Shown one piece after another: positions 23,454 through 34,028 of a stretch of 64,000 nucleotides of DNA. The stretch is taken from the NCBI GenBank assembly GCA_030765065.1, contig CM060988.1, forward strand, positions 198,088,565 through 198,152,564. Reading direction: 5' to 3'. The stretch comes from Deroplatys truncata. Taxonomy: Eukaryota > Arthropoda > Insecta > Mantodea > Mantidae. The notes beneath the pieces are model-generated. The model did not search any database, had not been told where the DNA came from, and saw only the letters and a program-made list of their open reading frames with translations. Position 1 is the first letter of the stretch. Each line of letters starts with the position of its first letter. The position numbers were made by a program, and so were the translations under genes.

Positions 23454-24237
23454 AGGCTGGTTCACAACCAGCGAGAATGGTAAACAGAACGAGAACGAGA
23501 AAGTTAAATACATGTATTCAAATGGGAATGTTCACAACTGACAGGAAGCCTTCCCGGGCCCCGGGAACGGGAAAGAAGAGTTGCCAACTTTTAACTTTCT
23601 CATTCTCGTTCCTGGGCATGGCATATTAGATCCATATTGTGCATATTAGACTCTTCACTCTAGAGGTTATTCTAAGCGGCCGTGACATGAAACAGCCGCT
23701 AGTGCTCTCTATAGTCGCAAGCTGGAAACATGAAACTGGAAGGAATTAGTAGTAAATGTGCTTCCTAACCTCATCCCAACACCCACAAATCTAATCAGCG
23801 TTGGTTCTTCTGGTGAAGGGATCATTTGTATATGCAACTCAAAACTGGCTATTACCTAAAAAACAATGGAAAAAGCTACAAAGAACAGCTAAAACTGGTG
23901 GAAATGAAAACAGAACAATAAACAATTTTAATGTATGCCATTAAATAAAGGAATGAAAGTTTAGCATAAGTAGAGGGATCGGAAATGTAATGAATATGCA
24001 TTTAAATAATGTTTACTCTATCGAATTTTGATGTTGGCTTGGCTAAATTGGAAGCAGGTGAAAAAATGTCCTTGGTCAGTTAAATACATATGAAATCCCA
24101 AAGCGCAAAATCGACTTTCACTTTGTGATCGATATGCATTCCCGTTATCGTTACCGGGCTGTTGTGAATCAAAATTTCTTGCTTCCCGTTCTCGTTTCTG
24201 TTCTGGTTACCGTTACCGGGTAGTTGTGAACCAGCCT
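23454..24237. mobile_element. Non-autonomous TIR element, copy 3 of 3
   Basis: Starts AGGCTGGTTCACAACCAGCG and ends TAGTTGTGAACCAGCCT. It is flanked by exact TTA at 23451-23453 and 24238-24240. The interior matches the copies at 2946 and 17275. A SINE starts within two bases of its right end. No coding capacity is seen. Confidence 0.85.
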
Positions 24238-24238
24238 T

Positions 24239-24462
24239 TACCGAGGTGGTGTGTTCAAACCACGCGAAGAGTGATGGATTTTTTCGGGCATAAAACTCCT
24301 TAGCATGGTTTCCTTCGCAAGGGAACTAAAGCTGGTAGTCCCGTGTCGTAGATCTACGGCACGGAAATGAACCTCAAGCCTGATAAATCCAAACATGGAA
24401 TGGGATGCTAAGAACCATAGCAGTTAAAGCGCGTCCATAAATAAAATTCTATTTTAGGTATT
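24239..24462 (+). mobile_element. tRNA-derived SINE, family 1
   Basis: This starts within the tRNA-like head (ACCGAGGTGGTGTGTTCAAA, the B-box region). It carries the family body (CTTAGCATGGTTTCCTTC, CCTCAAGCCTGATAAA, GGGATGCTAAGAACCATAGC) and the tail GCGTCCATAAATAAAATTCT. The A-box half is missing, so it is 5-prime truncated at the boundary with the TIR element. Confidence 0.8.
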
Positions 24463-24813
24463 CATCCATTATAATTCTCATCGGTTAACTTTTAGGTAGC
24501 TACCCCTACTTAAACAAGATATAAGCCCGAATGGGAATATTCTTCAGAATTAAGACTCATTACATGAAGATTAACATATACCTGAAACTGTAATTACCTG
24601 TATAGTCACTACAATTCTGTATCGCCGTATTAAATTAAGCTCTACCACATATTCAATTGAACAATCTAACAACCACGCTCAGTTAACAGACTACTCGTAC
24701 CAAACTGTGTCTTTAGGCAATTTGTTGCAAAATATTGGCACTGAAACAGAACGACACATCTCACATAATCTAACATCCACCATTTAATATCAGAACTGTG
24801 GATTTAATCTTAC
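24463..24813. other. Intron downstream of putative exon 1 of gene A
   Basis: From 24536 this matches 52050-52309 of copy B closely, for example the shared AACAGACTACTCGTACCAAA region. It is the best conserved non-coding part of the duplication. Nothing else is recognised. Confidence 0.55.
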
Positions 24814-24880
24814 TGGCCGTGTGTAGTAACAATCTTCCGATGTCGAAGCCAAGGAAGCTAGCGGAAACCCCGGTTACCTT
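24814..24880 (-). other. Putative 5-prime non-coding exon of gene A
   Basis: On the minus strand a donor GTAAGA starts at 24813, and the same sequence (GCCA|GTAAGATTAAA) occurs in copy B at 52309-52310. The ~65 bases upstream, including GCTTCCTTGGCTTC, are conserved in both copies and lie at the far 5-prime end of each duplicate. This suits a first exon. No ATG-led frame is seen. It is inference from conservation plus a splice-like site, without transcript evidence. Confidence 0.3.
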
Positions 24881-25324
24881 TATCATGTCGAAATACAACC
24901 CCCACAGACGCTATAGATAAGTTGGATGACGTTTTATTAAAGCTAAAGAAAGTAACTGCTTCAAACCAGCTTAATGCAGGAGTTATATTCTAAAGATATT
25001 TGCTAGCATTCGCCTTCGGTTCAGAAGTAATACATTTATAACCCCTGATACAAATGTTTAGGGGAACAAGTTGACAGCTCCGAGAATATTAGGATTCGCT
25101 TCCCCTCTATCTGGTTAATCTGTCGTCCAGACCAATGTGAAATGTATGAATACGGTCCAAGGTTCCTTCCTCTCCAATACAACATGTACATGATAAGCAT
25201 AGGGGTGATGTTGAATTGGAGAAGTGGAAACAGAGGGCACTAACTCCCCACATGAACACGGTGTGTCACTAGTTGTACTTTTTCGGGAAAGGCGAATTTT
25301 CTGATTGGCTGTTTCAAGTTTCGA
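24881..25324. promoter_or_regulatory. Possible promoter region of gene A
   Basis: This interval lies directly upstream of the putative first exon of gene A and upstream of possible plus-strand exons. It would therefore be a bidirectional promoter if both transcripts are real. No TATA box, initiator or other specific site was identified with confidence. Part of the minus-strand open frame 25115-25438 overlaps it and has no recognisable domain. Confidence 0.2.
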
Positions 25325-25341
25325 AGTTCGTAACGAACTAA

Positions 25342-25690
25342 ATGGCAGGCACGAAGAAAGGGACAATCTTGGATTTTTATAGCTGAAAGTTTTCGTCCAT
25401 AGTTTTTTCACCACGAACAAAGAAGAGACGGTAATCATACATTTACGCTATTTCTGATTTAATGTATATTTATTGTAATATTGGTATTTTAAATTAACTT
25501 GAGTGATATTCGTAGAATGAGGTAGAAAACTTTGATAGGTTATTGTGTGTTGCAACATTTTTATATAACGAATTAATTTTCAGATACATTGAGCCGTCCA
25601 GACAGAGGGGATACGCCTACGATTTACATTCCTTCCAGCGTTGTGGTTCGAGTCCCGAATGGTGACATAGAATCTGAAGGTATGTTATTA
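25342..25690 (+). other. Possible plus-strand exon remnants
   Basis: A short ATG-led frame at 25342 (MAGTKKGTILDFYS, then stop) is followed by a splice-like interval. At 25582-25679 an open stretch sits between TTTTCAG and GAAG|GTATG and reads TLSRPDRGDTPTIYIPSSVV. A diverged copy of its first bases follows TTTTCAG at about 25800 (IVSHPDSG, then stop). This resembles a duplicated small exon, but it also contains GGTTCGAGTCCC, a tRNA B-box sequence, so a SINE fragment is an alternative. Confidence 0.2.
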
Positions 25691-25924
25691 AGTTTGAGCA
25701 AGTTATTAAGTTTCCAGGATGACAGTGCTGGATGAAAGGTTAAGTTTTTAAGAGCTTCTTAGTGTTGTTGAATTTTATATTGTCTGATTTACTTTTCAGA
25801 TATCGTGAGTCATCCAGACAGTGGAATATACAATTAATTTTCTTGTTTGCAATTCATAATTGATGGGTGGAGATCACAGCCTTCAGTAAATAGGAATGGA
25901 ACTTCGAGAAGGGTGAAACAGGAG

Positions 25925-26620
25925 GATCAGTACTTAATGCCAATCCTGAAGGATAAACAAACTGGCACATGACCTCGTGGGCAGATGTGGCTCCAAGAGG
26001 CTCAACCTTTAAAAGCTATAGGGCCCAGTGGGACTCCCTAGGAGTCAAGAATGGTGTGTTGAGAATTTGGAAGTCTCCAGATGATTAGACTACGATGACG
26101 AAAGTCCTTGAGAAAACCCATGCTGGTACTACTGAAAGGCACCTGTGTTACTCAGACCATGAAGAACTTATGTCACCAGTTATATACACTGCATTTGCAA
26201 AGCGATATGGAAAGGTGCTGCCAGCAATGCAAAATATGCTCAGTAAGTTTAAGCCCTTGTCACATAGTCAGGGACAAGTGCAGTATTATCATCTCCCAGT
26301 GCCAACGGGCAGCTAGGATACACCATTACAATTGATTGGATGAAGACAAGCTATGACCGTCTGGTGAACACAGTGAGAATCCAGGAATGTAATCTCCTAT
26401 AGCTCAATCGTCTCACGAGGTCTAAGGAGAAGTCACCGAAGCAGCAGCATACCTGGGAAGCGTACAGGTCATGCAAGCTAGTCACCTGTATCAATGATGT
26501 TGCATACTGCATTCAGTGTCAACTTTGAGAGATGCTGATGGTGGTTCATCTTGATCACTTTGCTGAATATTGCAGAATGATTAACAGCTCTGAGAAGGGA
26601 ATTGTGTGACGTTGCAGCTG
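25925..26620 (+). mobile_element. Ty3/gypsy retrotransposon integrase-region remnant
   Basis: Across shifted frames the sequence reads ADVAPRGSTFKSYRAQWDSL then GVKNGVLRIWKS (25981-26080). This is the family's connection between RNase H and integrase, which ends in a G(V/T)L.R.W motif. At 26108-26335 the frame KTMKNLCHQLYTLHLQSDME, then RCCQQCKICS, is the zinc-binding HHCC domain with its final C-x2-C intact. Catalytic-core pieces follow in broken frames. No LTRs, primer-binding site or gag were seen. Confidence 0.65.
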
Positions 26621-29560
26621 TGGACCAAGGTTATCGTGAGGTTGACATTGGCATTTGCAGAGATAAATAGACGTAAGAGACTGGTAGCACTCACCCAGCA
26701 TAAACACCAGAAGTATATTAATATATATTCAGAATCTTCTTAAGCTCTCCTTCCTCCTCCCCCACCGCCAGAATAAGAGTAAGAATGTTCTGTGTTAAGC
26801 TTCAACCACTATAGAAGCCAGGTGATTTGCCAGTCCGTTGGTTAATGAGTGAAAGGAATGGAGACCATGTTTCTGCCGCAACAAGTGTGGCTCTCCAAGT
26901 GAGGTTCTAACAATAAAGAGTGCTGCTAACAAGGGAGATTAGAGATGACCTGTCTTCAATTTTCCAGTAAGTGCAGACGACCAAAGAAGTGGCTGTTTTG
27001 TATGTACTTCACTATGTGGCAGAAAACTGAAGTAAGTTGAACTAGACCAAAACAGTGAAAAGGCAGAAAATACTTAGTAGTGACAGTGAAACCTGGACAA
27101 AGTCACCATGTTGGGAGTCAAGAGATATTATCCAATTTTGAAAATAAAGGTTCTTTGAGATCGTATAAGATAATAAACAATTATTGCGGAGGGACAAGTA
27201 TGTTGGGAACTGTGATTCTATTATTCACAAAGCCAAGAGGGGTATGCATGTATTTGAACAGGGATATTGTATCTTAAATGTTTTAGGAACTGCAACATCA
27301 AAGTATATGCTAGTATGAAGAAACAGAGGGTGTGTTTCATCATTTGAACAGTACAAACAAGTAATTGGAGTGTATATGCACTCAAGCTGAAATGAAATGG
27401 AAAACAAATATAAATATTGACAGTTGGAGGGTGGGAAAGAAAGAGTATAGGTGAATATTTAAGATGAGGAAAGAACAAATCGATTAGAAAAATGGGAAGA
27501 AAAAGGTAGTGAAAAAATGCTTAAGCACATGCCTGCAATCAGGCATGTCATGGCCTTAAGGAAGATAGTATCATTTCAGTTCAAAGAAATATACAAATGT
27601 TACACTATACTTAGTGAAAATACACATTCTTTATTCCCTATATCTAAGTAGACAGGACACTTTGTATCTTTATTTTTAAAGCATACAAGCAATTAAAATA
27701 AAAAGCAACTTACTAATATGCCTACTCATTACATTTCAGTGATTATGGTTATCTTTGACTTAATTATGTGTTTCTCATAGTGAAAGTTATTTAAAAGTAC
27801 TTTTGAATTCTAACAGTATTTATAGAGTTTATTTATTTACACTTGTTAACCTACTTTTGCACAGTGTACTTCAAAGCAGCTTCTCCCAATTGGATGGTTT
27901 TAAACAGGAACTTCTCAAGCACACTTTCAGTGAAAATTTTCACATATAAAGTGATTTTATAACAATGTGTTTACTGGACAACATTGCTCAAGATTAATTT
28001 ACACGATTGGAGGAAGTAATGAAGAGAGGCTTTCGCTTTTTAAAAGGATGCTAACATTACAATGAAGTACAATGTAATGTTTTCTTGCATAATTAGGTTT
28101 GTTAGTGCATTTTAAACAAAACGTTACCAGTGAGTTTCAATTTAGATATCTCACAAGTTCTCCAATCTAGAGGAAACTGTATTTGTGACTAACATTTGAA
28201 CCCTCATAGTGCCATGCGATGGAGTGACCACCAACCATTAATCTGCTGGATACAAGCAGATTGCTGTGTAAGTCTACCCAAATGAGTACCAGAGCCTATC
28301 ACATCATCCTATAACAACCTTCATGGTTGAACAATTTTTGTGACATCCTATGCCCATGAAATTCACACCCTTGAAAAGGTTCACACAACTGGTGTTCATG
28401 ATGAGAAGCTGCTGCAATATTTTATGCAATGCAAGGTTAATGCTAATTAGGTGATCAAATAGTGACAGTGGTTCCAATAATGCTGATATAAGTCATGTCC
28501 CCTGGTTCTCCACCACAAAAAAGGTGCTTCAAAATATCAAACGGAGATGATTGTCAACTTTGAAGATGCTGTTTACAGCTTTAATGTCTCATTGTATTTC
28601 CCCTAAGCAAAGAAGGTTGTCTACAAGAGAGAGCATCCACACTGTTGTAATTAACAAGAATAGTACCAGCAAACTAGTCCATGGTGTCAGGTTGTAACAA
28701 GAACAGTGCATTGTGTTCCATTCACCAAGGTCACAATCAAGAACTATGTGCGTCAGGTGTGATAACAATTGCATACTAGGTGTGCAAAATTAGCATTGAT
28801 AAATAATTATATACTAATTTTCTAAGTCACTCATGTAGCTACATTTATTCTGGCCTAAATTTTAAAACAATCAAATCATTTTAAATACTAGTGCATGTTT
28901 TTTCGGTTTATAAAGCACCACTTCTTCATTTGCTATACCTCAAATGCTTTGAGTGCTTTTTCAGCAGTGGCTTTTTTAACTCATATTCTGAAAAATGTAT
29001 TTATACTACAAAAACAGTTGTAGTGTAATGTATTAATCCTGATATAAAATTAATATACATTATTACTATAATGGAGGTAATTATATTACCTGAGCCTTAG
29101 GTTTACGCCACTATATTTATTAAACATCACTATTTTTATACAATTTCTCATAATAGCTACCTCCCTCTTAAACAGCTGTGGTGCTTTACACCAGATGGAC
29201 TTGGCACACTTCTGACTTTCTCCAGCCAATTTTCAGAAATCAGATTAGATTGGCTCCTGGCAATGAATGTAAATAATAAATTCATCACTGCATTTATGAT
29301 GACATTACTACAAAACGTATAAACAAATTCATTGCATACCTACAGTTAACTAATTGAACTGATAGTTCATAGCATAAAATTTAACATAGTGAATAAAATT
29401 CATCACTAAGTATTTTGGTTACAATGTAATCATCTGTGATAATAGTAAAGTAAACCTATTAATGCCTACATTATATTTGTGTGGCTTCTACACTCAAATG
29501 CAAACTGTATGCTTACAAATTTGATAGCCAAGTAAGGCTCATAGTCATTATATCCATATG
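26621..29560. other. Intergenic sequence, no gene seen
   Basis: I find no domain-bearing frame, RNA gene or clear repeat here. Open frames such as 27080-27277 and 27221-27478 overlap on opposite strands and have no recognisable content. Confidence 0.45.
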
Positions 29561-29561
29561 T

Positions 29562-29670
29562 ATTGAGTTGAAAACATGCTGACAATGGGAGCAAACAATC
29601 TCCCAAAATGCGTTCAAGTAAGAACATTTTAGTGATGTAGTGTAACAAACTTCAACTCTCTTTATTTTAA
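29562..29670 (+). ncRNA. Hammerhead-ribozyme-like repeat, copy 1
   Basis: CTGACAA at 29579-29585 is followed by a perfect stem GGGAG (29587-29591) and CTCCC (29600-29604), then AAAATGCGTTCAAG. The whole ~108 bp, starting TTGAGTTGAAAACATG and ending CTTCAACTCTCTTTATTT, recurs at 29788-29893. The core of this copy is mutated (CTGACAA, and AAAAT for GAAAC), but its stem is intact. The retroelement signature CTGATGA...GAAACG is what links it to hammerheads. Confidence 0.4.
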
Positions 29671-29787
29671 ATTATGACACATCACTGTTACTAGCTTCTC
29701 AATCTTCAAAATTAATTAATAATTTGGACTTACAAGTTTAATAACAAGCAAAGATTCACCGATATTGTAATGTAAAATTTTTTAAAA

Positions 29788-29893
29788 TTGAGTTGAAAAC
29801 ATGCTGATGATGGGAGCAAACCGTCTACCGAAACGCGTTCAAGTAAAAACATTTTAGTGATGTAGTGTAACAACCTTCAACTCTCTTTATTTT
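29788..29893 (+). ncRNA. Hammerhead-ribozyme-like repeat, copy 2
   Basis: This has both conserved core blocks: CTGATGA at 29804-29810 and GAAAC at 29830-29834. Between them is the stem GGGAG...CTACC, with one A-G mismatch relative to copy 1's perfect stem. The sequence continues GCGTTCAAG. This is the arrangement of the short hammerheads found in Penelope-like elements and related retroposons. It lies just beyond the 3-prime end of gene B. Confidence 0.45.
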
Positions 29894-29981
29894 TAAAATA
29901 TCTGTAAGCTTTTTTACTCTCAAGAATCAAACCTTTTTCTTCTTCTTCTTGTAAACATTAAACTTGTGTGGATTTTTACCC

Positions 29982-30479
29982 TCAGGAATCAATGCCTTTT
30001 GATGTGAAAAATATGAGTAAAGCTCTTATTGCAAACATTACATTTATGATACACTTTGCCCTAATGAACTTCATGTGTTTATAAATACAATACCAAACTA
30101 ATTCTCTTATTTCAAATATAATTTGCGGCTGTTTATCTTCATGAAGACAACCATATTCTTCGAAATGTGATAGTAGAGGAAAGCTCTTATTGCAAATAGT
30201 ACATTTGTGCTTTTTGCCCTCATGATTTAAACTGTGCATTTTCGAACACCCTAGCTGAGTAAAGCTCTTATTGCAAATAGTACATTTGTGCTTTTTGCCC
30301 TCATGAATTAAACTGTGCATTTTCGAACACCCTAGCTGAGTAAAGCTCTTATTGCAAATAGTACATTTGTGCTTTTTGCCCTCATGAATTAAACTGTGCA
30401 TTTTCGAACACCCTAGCTGAGTAAAGCTCTTATTGCAAATAGTACATTGCTTTTTATCCTCAAGAACCAAGCTGTGTTT
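29982..30479 (-). pseudogene. Gene B: second half of the C2H2 zinc-finger exon
   Basis: The frame runs from about 30479 to the stop at 29982. It encodes three fully formed near-identical fingers of the type CTICNKSFTQLGCSKMHSL then IHEGKK, tandemly repeated with an 81-bp period. The next finger (CTICNKSFPLLSHFEEYG) has lost its first histidine, and a last, largely decayed region follows. The spacing C-x2-C-x12-H-x3-H and the H-linker-C arrangement identify the C2H2 class. The linker is one residue shorter than the usual TGEKPY type. It is out of frame with the first half because of small deletions near 30485-30540. Sequences towards 29930 look like further fingers that decayed out of frame. 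Confidence 0.8.
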
Positions 30480-31116
30480 TTAAATATGTTAGCTGAGTAA
30501 ACCTCTTGTTGCAAACAGTACATTTGTTTGGCTTTTTACCTCATGAATGAAATTATGTCTTTTCAAATTTGATAGCCGAGTAAAGCTCTTATTGCACACA
30601 TTACATATGTGTGGTTTTTTATTCTCATGATCTAAAACATGTCTTTTCAAATTTGATTGCCAAGCAAATCTCTTATTGCAAAGATTACATTTGTGTGGCT
30701 TATTGCCCTCATGAACCAAGCTGTGTGTTTTCAAATTCCCCAGCTGAGTAAATCCTTTGCTGCAAACATTACATTGGTATGGCTTTTTGCACTCATGAAT
30801 CAACATGTGTGTCTTCAGTGTTTGTCGCAGTGCAAAGCTCTTCTGGCAAATGTCACAGTTGTGTACCTTCTTCGCTTCATGAATCAAATCAGGTGTTTTC
30901 AATACTGATTTGCCAGGAAATATTTTTCCAAAGAGTTCGCATTGTATTCCTGTACCCATAGTCAGAACTTGCTTTTTTGAAGGTAATACTGAAATGTAAA
31001 CTTCATGATTCTCAATGTCCTTCTTAGATCTGTGAGAATAAACCTTTTTAGCTATTTGTGATGGGTCCATAGCTTCTATTCCAGGAGCTTCAGGACAAGT
31101 TGTATCTAAAATTAAC
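30480..31116 (-). CDS. Gene B: first half of the C2H2 zinc-finger exon
   Basis: The acceptor TTTCAG precedes 31116. The open frame starts LILDTTCPEAPGIEAMDPSQ. The first finger-like unit is spoiled (IQCELFGKIF with F for C, and TPDLIHE with P for H). Four good C2H2 fingers follow: CDICQKSFALRQTLKTHMLI, CNVCSKGFTQLGNLKTHSLV, CNLCNKRFAWQSNLKRHVLD and CNVCNKSFTRLSNLKRHNFI. Each ends in HE and a basic linker. Such arrays bind specific DNA in the nucleus; the target is unknown. A fifth finger is cut by a one-base deletion (CATGAGGTAAA for CATGAGGGTAAA) near 30535, and a two-base deletion about 50 bases later restores the frame. The upstream partner exon is probably 41978-43359. Confidence 0.8.
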
Positions 31117-33294
31117 CTGAAACATTATAAGAAATATCATTACTAATTTGAGAAATGAGTGTAGACATAATTAACTAATAATCCTTATAGAAAATTGGTA
31201 TTCAGTTACTAAAAGGGAAAATACAATGTCCTTGAAATTTATCCCTGGTTATATTTATGAATTCTGTATGAATTAGTTGTTTATTCATAATTAGTTCCAT
31301 TAAATACCATTATTTGATACTGATTATAAACTTTAAATTTATCAGTTGCGGACAGTAGTTTTGTCTGTGATGGATTTTTAATTTCAGAAATTCTTAAATT
31401 TTAAACACAGAAAACCTTTGATCTATACACCTTCATGGAATATTTATAAAAGGTATTAAATCAGTATGTGCTACTGCTATTAGAAGCAAAAGTAATTTGT
31501 CAGAGTGCCACAACCAAGGAACAGTCACACTAGGCAGACTTTCTAATAGCATCACGTGGCTTGCCGCATGTTTGACTTCTGACTGGACGACGGCACAGTT
31601 GTATATACCCTGCAATAGTCATAGGTGGACACACAGTAGGCAAAGAAGTTCTTTTTTTGTTCCCTTTATCTTTTTTGAACCTAGGAATCACATCAGCCAA
31701 GTATATTCCTGTAATCCGCAGTATTCTGTTATTCCTCTGTTTTACTTGAACTTATGCTGTGGTTATTGAGTGGTCAACAACTGTGGACTGGCAGTCCTGC
31801 CCGATCAACAAGGTTGGGAATTATCTGCATTCATGCCATTAGCAGAAACAGTAAAAGTGAACTGCTGTGAAAATACAATACCTTATTCTCAAGGGTTTTC
31901 TTATTATTGTTTCAGTTTGTATTAGTCACGTGATTTTGTTATGTTCAGGTCAGGATTTTTTTTATTTATAAATTTTTAAGCACAATGGACCCTTATAAAA
32001 TGAACATTGAATGTATCAGAAATATTGTTGTTGACATCTTGATGGTAGTGACCGTGAAAGTTAGGTCTGTCACTGACTAGTATCATCCGATGCATTGCAT
32101 GCACTGTGTGCATTTCTTCCTGTTTACATTGTTATACAATGTCTGTGATTTTGAAGCATACATCATGTATTAAGAAGCTTACAATTTCAGTAGTACTGGA
32201 CAAAGTTTATTCTTTTATGCAACCTATGCACTTAATAAATTAAAATTCAAACATAGTAAATTGTATTTTTTTTGTTTTACTTTGCTGCTATTTACTTATA
32301 AATCCATATTTTTTCCCAAGGGGACTCAAAAACTGCTTTGACTACTACTAGTAGGAAACGCTGCATGACTGCTGTGGAGTTTAGAAGATAACCAAACTCT
32401 TAAGTCCACCATGGGCAAGTTTTAATATCCTCGGGTGCATATTCCCAAAAAGATCTTTAAATACTAAATTCAATGCAAATTTCTCATTGACTCAAGTTAT
32501 ATAAATTAAGAAAAAATAAATTTCTGATTGAAATGAATGTCATGAAAGGAATCATTCACTCAATTAGCTCATCTGAATAAGACATTACTTCTCCAAACAC
32601 CGCTGCTTTTAGCAACATTTTGTTTGAAAAATGATGTGAAAAAGAATACACATTTCTCAATCTTTCTTTGACATTTTACTACGTGCCATTGCTTCCACTG
32701 GATAAAAGAATATAATCACTAAACTAGGTCCAATGAAAATTAATTGATCAAGGTAATGCACTGATCACTCCTTCAGATACTTATGTACACCACTGGTTGT
32801 AAAGGTCTCCTTTCTGAAATGGTAGTACTTTCAGCTTAGGATCCACATTTATTGCAGAATAATGCCTAAACTGCCCACGTCCATTTAAGGGGAAAAGAAA
32901 ATTAAAAATAATACAATCTAAATTTTCCTTATGAACAATCCAGCTGCAACATGTAAACAGAGGTGTTTGTAGATATTGATGACCCACTATACTATTATTG
33001 GTTAATGAATCTTGAGAAGTAAGAGCGGAGATATCCTCCTTTCTTTATTAGAAAAAATATTGCTATTGAAGTATTATTAGCTTCGTTTTCTTTTGTGACA
33101 AGGATTATTATGCTATAATATTACATTTTCTTACTTTATAGCTGATGCAGGAGCATTTTATAATTGCTATATATGCTGCAAATTTTTCTCACATTAATGA
33201 GGGCAAATTATAATATGGTGTTATCCTCATAGATATTGAAATTATTGTTCAAACCTTCTTAGCATGCTAGAATAACATGTAATTAAACATAAAA
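31117..33294. other. Intron of gene B, no gene seen
   Basis: 31117-31836 has no counterpart in copy A, which has a LINE there. From 31837 on it matches 1655-4180. At 32126-32138 lies the unoccupied target of the SINE present in copy A, and near 32795 the unoccupied target of the TIR element. No exon is supported. Confidence 0.6.
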
Positions 33295-33767
33295 CAGAAC
33301 TCAAGATGCCATCAACAGACACCGCACAACAAGCCAACAGCAAAAAATGGAAATGGCGGATGAACAGGTAGATGATAAAAACAACCATGTGGGTCCCATA
33401 CACAGGCACAAGACACCACGGAAGACCAAGATGCAGATGGGCCGAACTCTTCAAAGAAAAAGCAGGGGCACAGTGGTTCAGATGCAGGAAAAGTTTGAGT
33501 CAACTGTGCATTACATTGTAACAGACAGATATCCAACAGTGTAACAGTGCACTACATAACATCACAACAGACAGTTATTACACAGTGTAAGAGTGCATCA
33601 CATACACAAAACAGTCAAAGTAACACATAGATACCAGTGTAACAAAACAAATGTCCATGACCCATGATTACTTCTTATGGAGTAGCTCACCATGGGAGAT
33701 ATGTAAAAGAGCTTTACCCCTTTACAAGGACGCTTTTGCCCTTAAAGGGACACAACAGGCTTCATTC
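33295..33767 (+). mobile_element. LINE 3-prime end
   Basis: It is flanked by AAACATAAAA at 33285-33294 and 33768-33777. Copy A has a single AAACACAAAA at about 4181-4190. The sequence encodes the last part of an endonuclease/reverse-transcriptase polyprotein in shifting frames. TTMWVPYTGTRHHGRPRCRW and AELFKEKAGAQWFRC match the common GRPR.RW.DD...AG..W.R ending. Then comes a 3-prime UTR with degenerate internal repeats (ACAGACAGATATCCAACAGT, ACAGACAGTTATTACACAGT). Confidence 0.85.
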
Positions 33768-33839
33768 AAACATAAAAAAATAGCAGTGTTAAAACTGCAT
33801 AATGATGCCAAATGAAGCTTGTTGGTTTAGGTAGTTTGC

Positions 33840-34028
33840 AAATTCATATTGGCAAGAGACATTTTACAACTGCAATGGATATATCCATGGAGTAGAGCTA
33901 TTATTCTAAGCTATTATATTGTTATTGCTATTACAACTGCTTTAACATATTGCCAACAGACATTTTACAATTGTGATGTACCTGTCCATGGAGTAAAGCT
34001 GTTCTTCTAAGCTGTTTTATTGTTATTG
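33840..34028. repeat. Satellite array, block B1
   Basis: Two units of the ~95-bp satellite (CATTTTACAACTGCAATGG, CATGGAGTAGAGCT, TTCTAAGCTATTATATTG). They belong to the same family as 4258-6323, at the matching place in copy B. The last ten bases, ATTGTTATTG, are the duplicated target of the adjoining LINE. Confidence 0.85.

Larger units (their letters stand above)
364..24880. repeat. Segmental duplication, copy A
   Basis: Long stretches of this interval recur, in the same order and orientation, at about 31008-52362. Matching pairs include 364-472 with 31008-31116, 1655-4300 with 31837-33990, 9490-10495 with 39475-40490, 10500-12470 with 41505-44085, 16535-16600 with 44144-44215, and 24536-24880 with 52050-52362. 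The copies differ by many substitutions, small indels and copy-specific transposons, so the duplication is not recent. The left boundary is obscured by LINE sequence and may lie outside the window. The homology was read by eye from shared phrases, not by alignment, so inner boundaries are approximate. Confidence 0.85.

Noticed and set aside
25636..25656. Possible tRNA gene around GGTTCGAGTCCC
   Set aside because: Only a B-box-like sequence is present. No A box at the right distance, no acceptor stem and no anticodon arm can be assembled.
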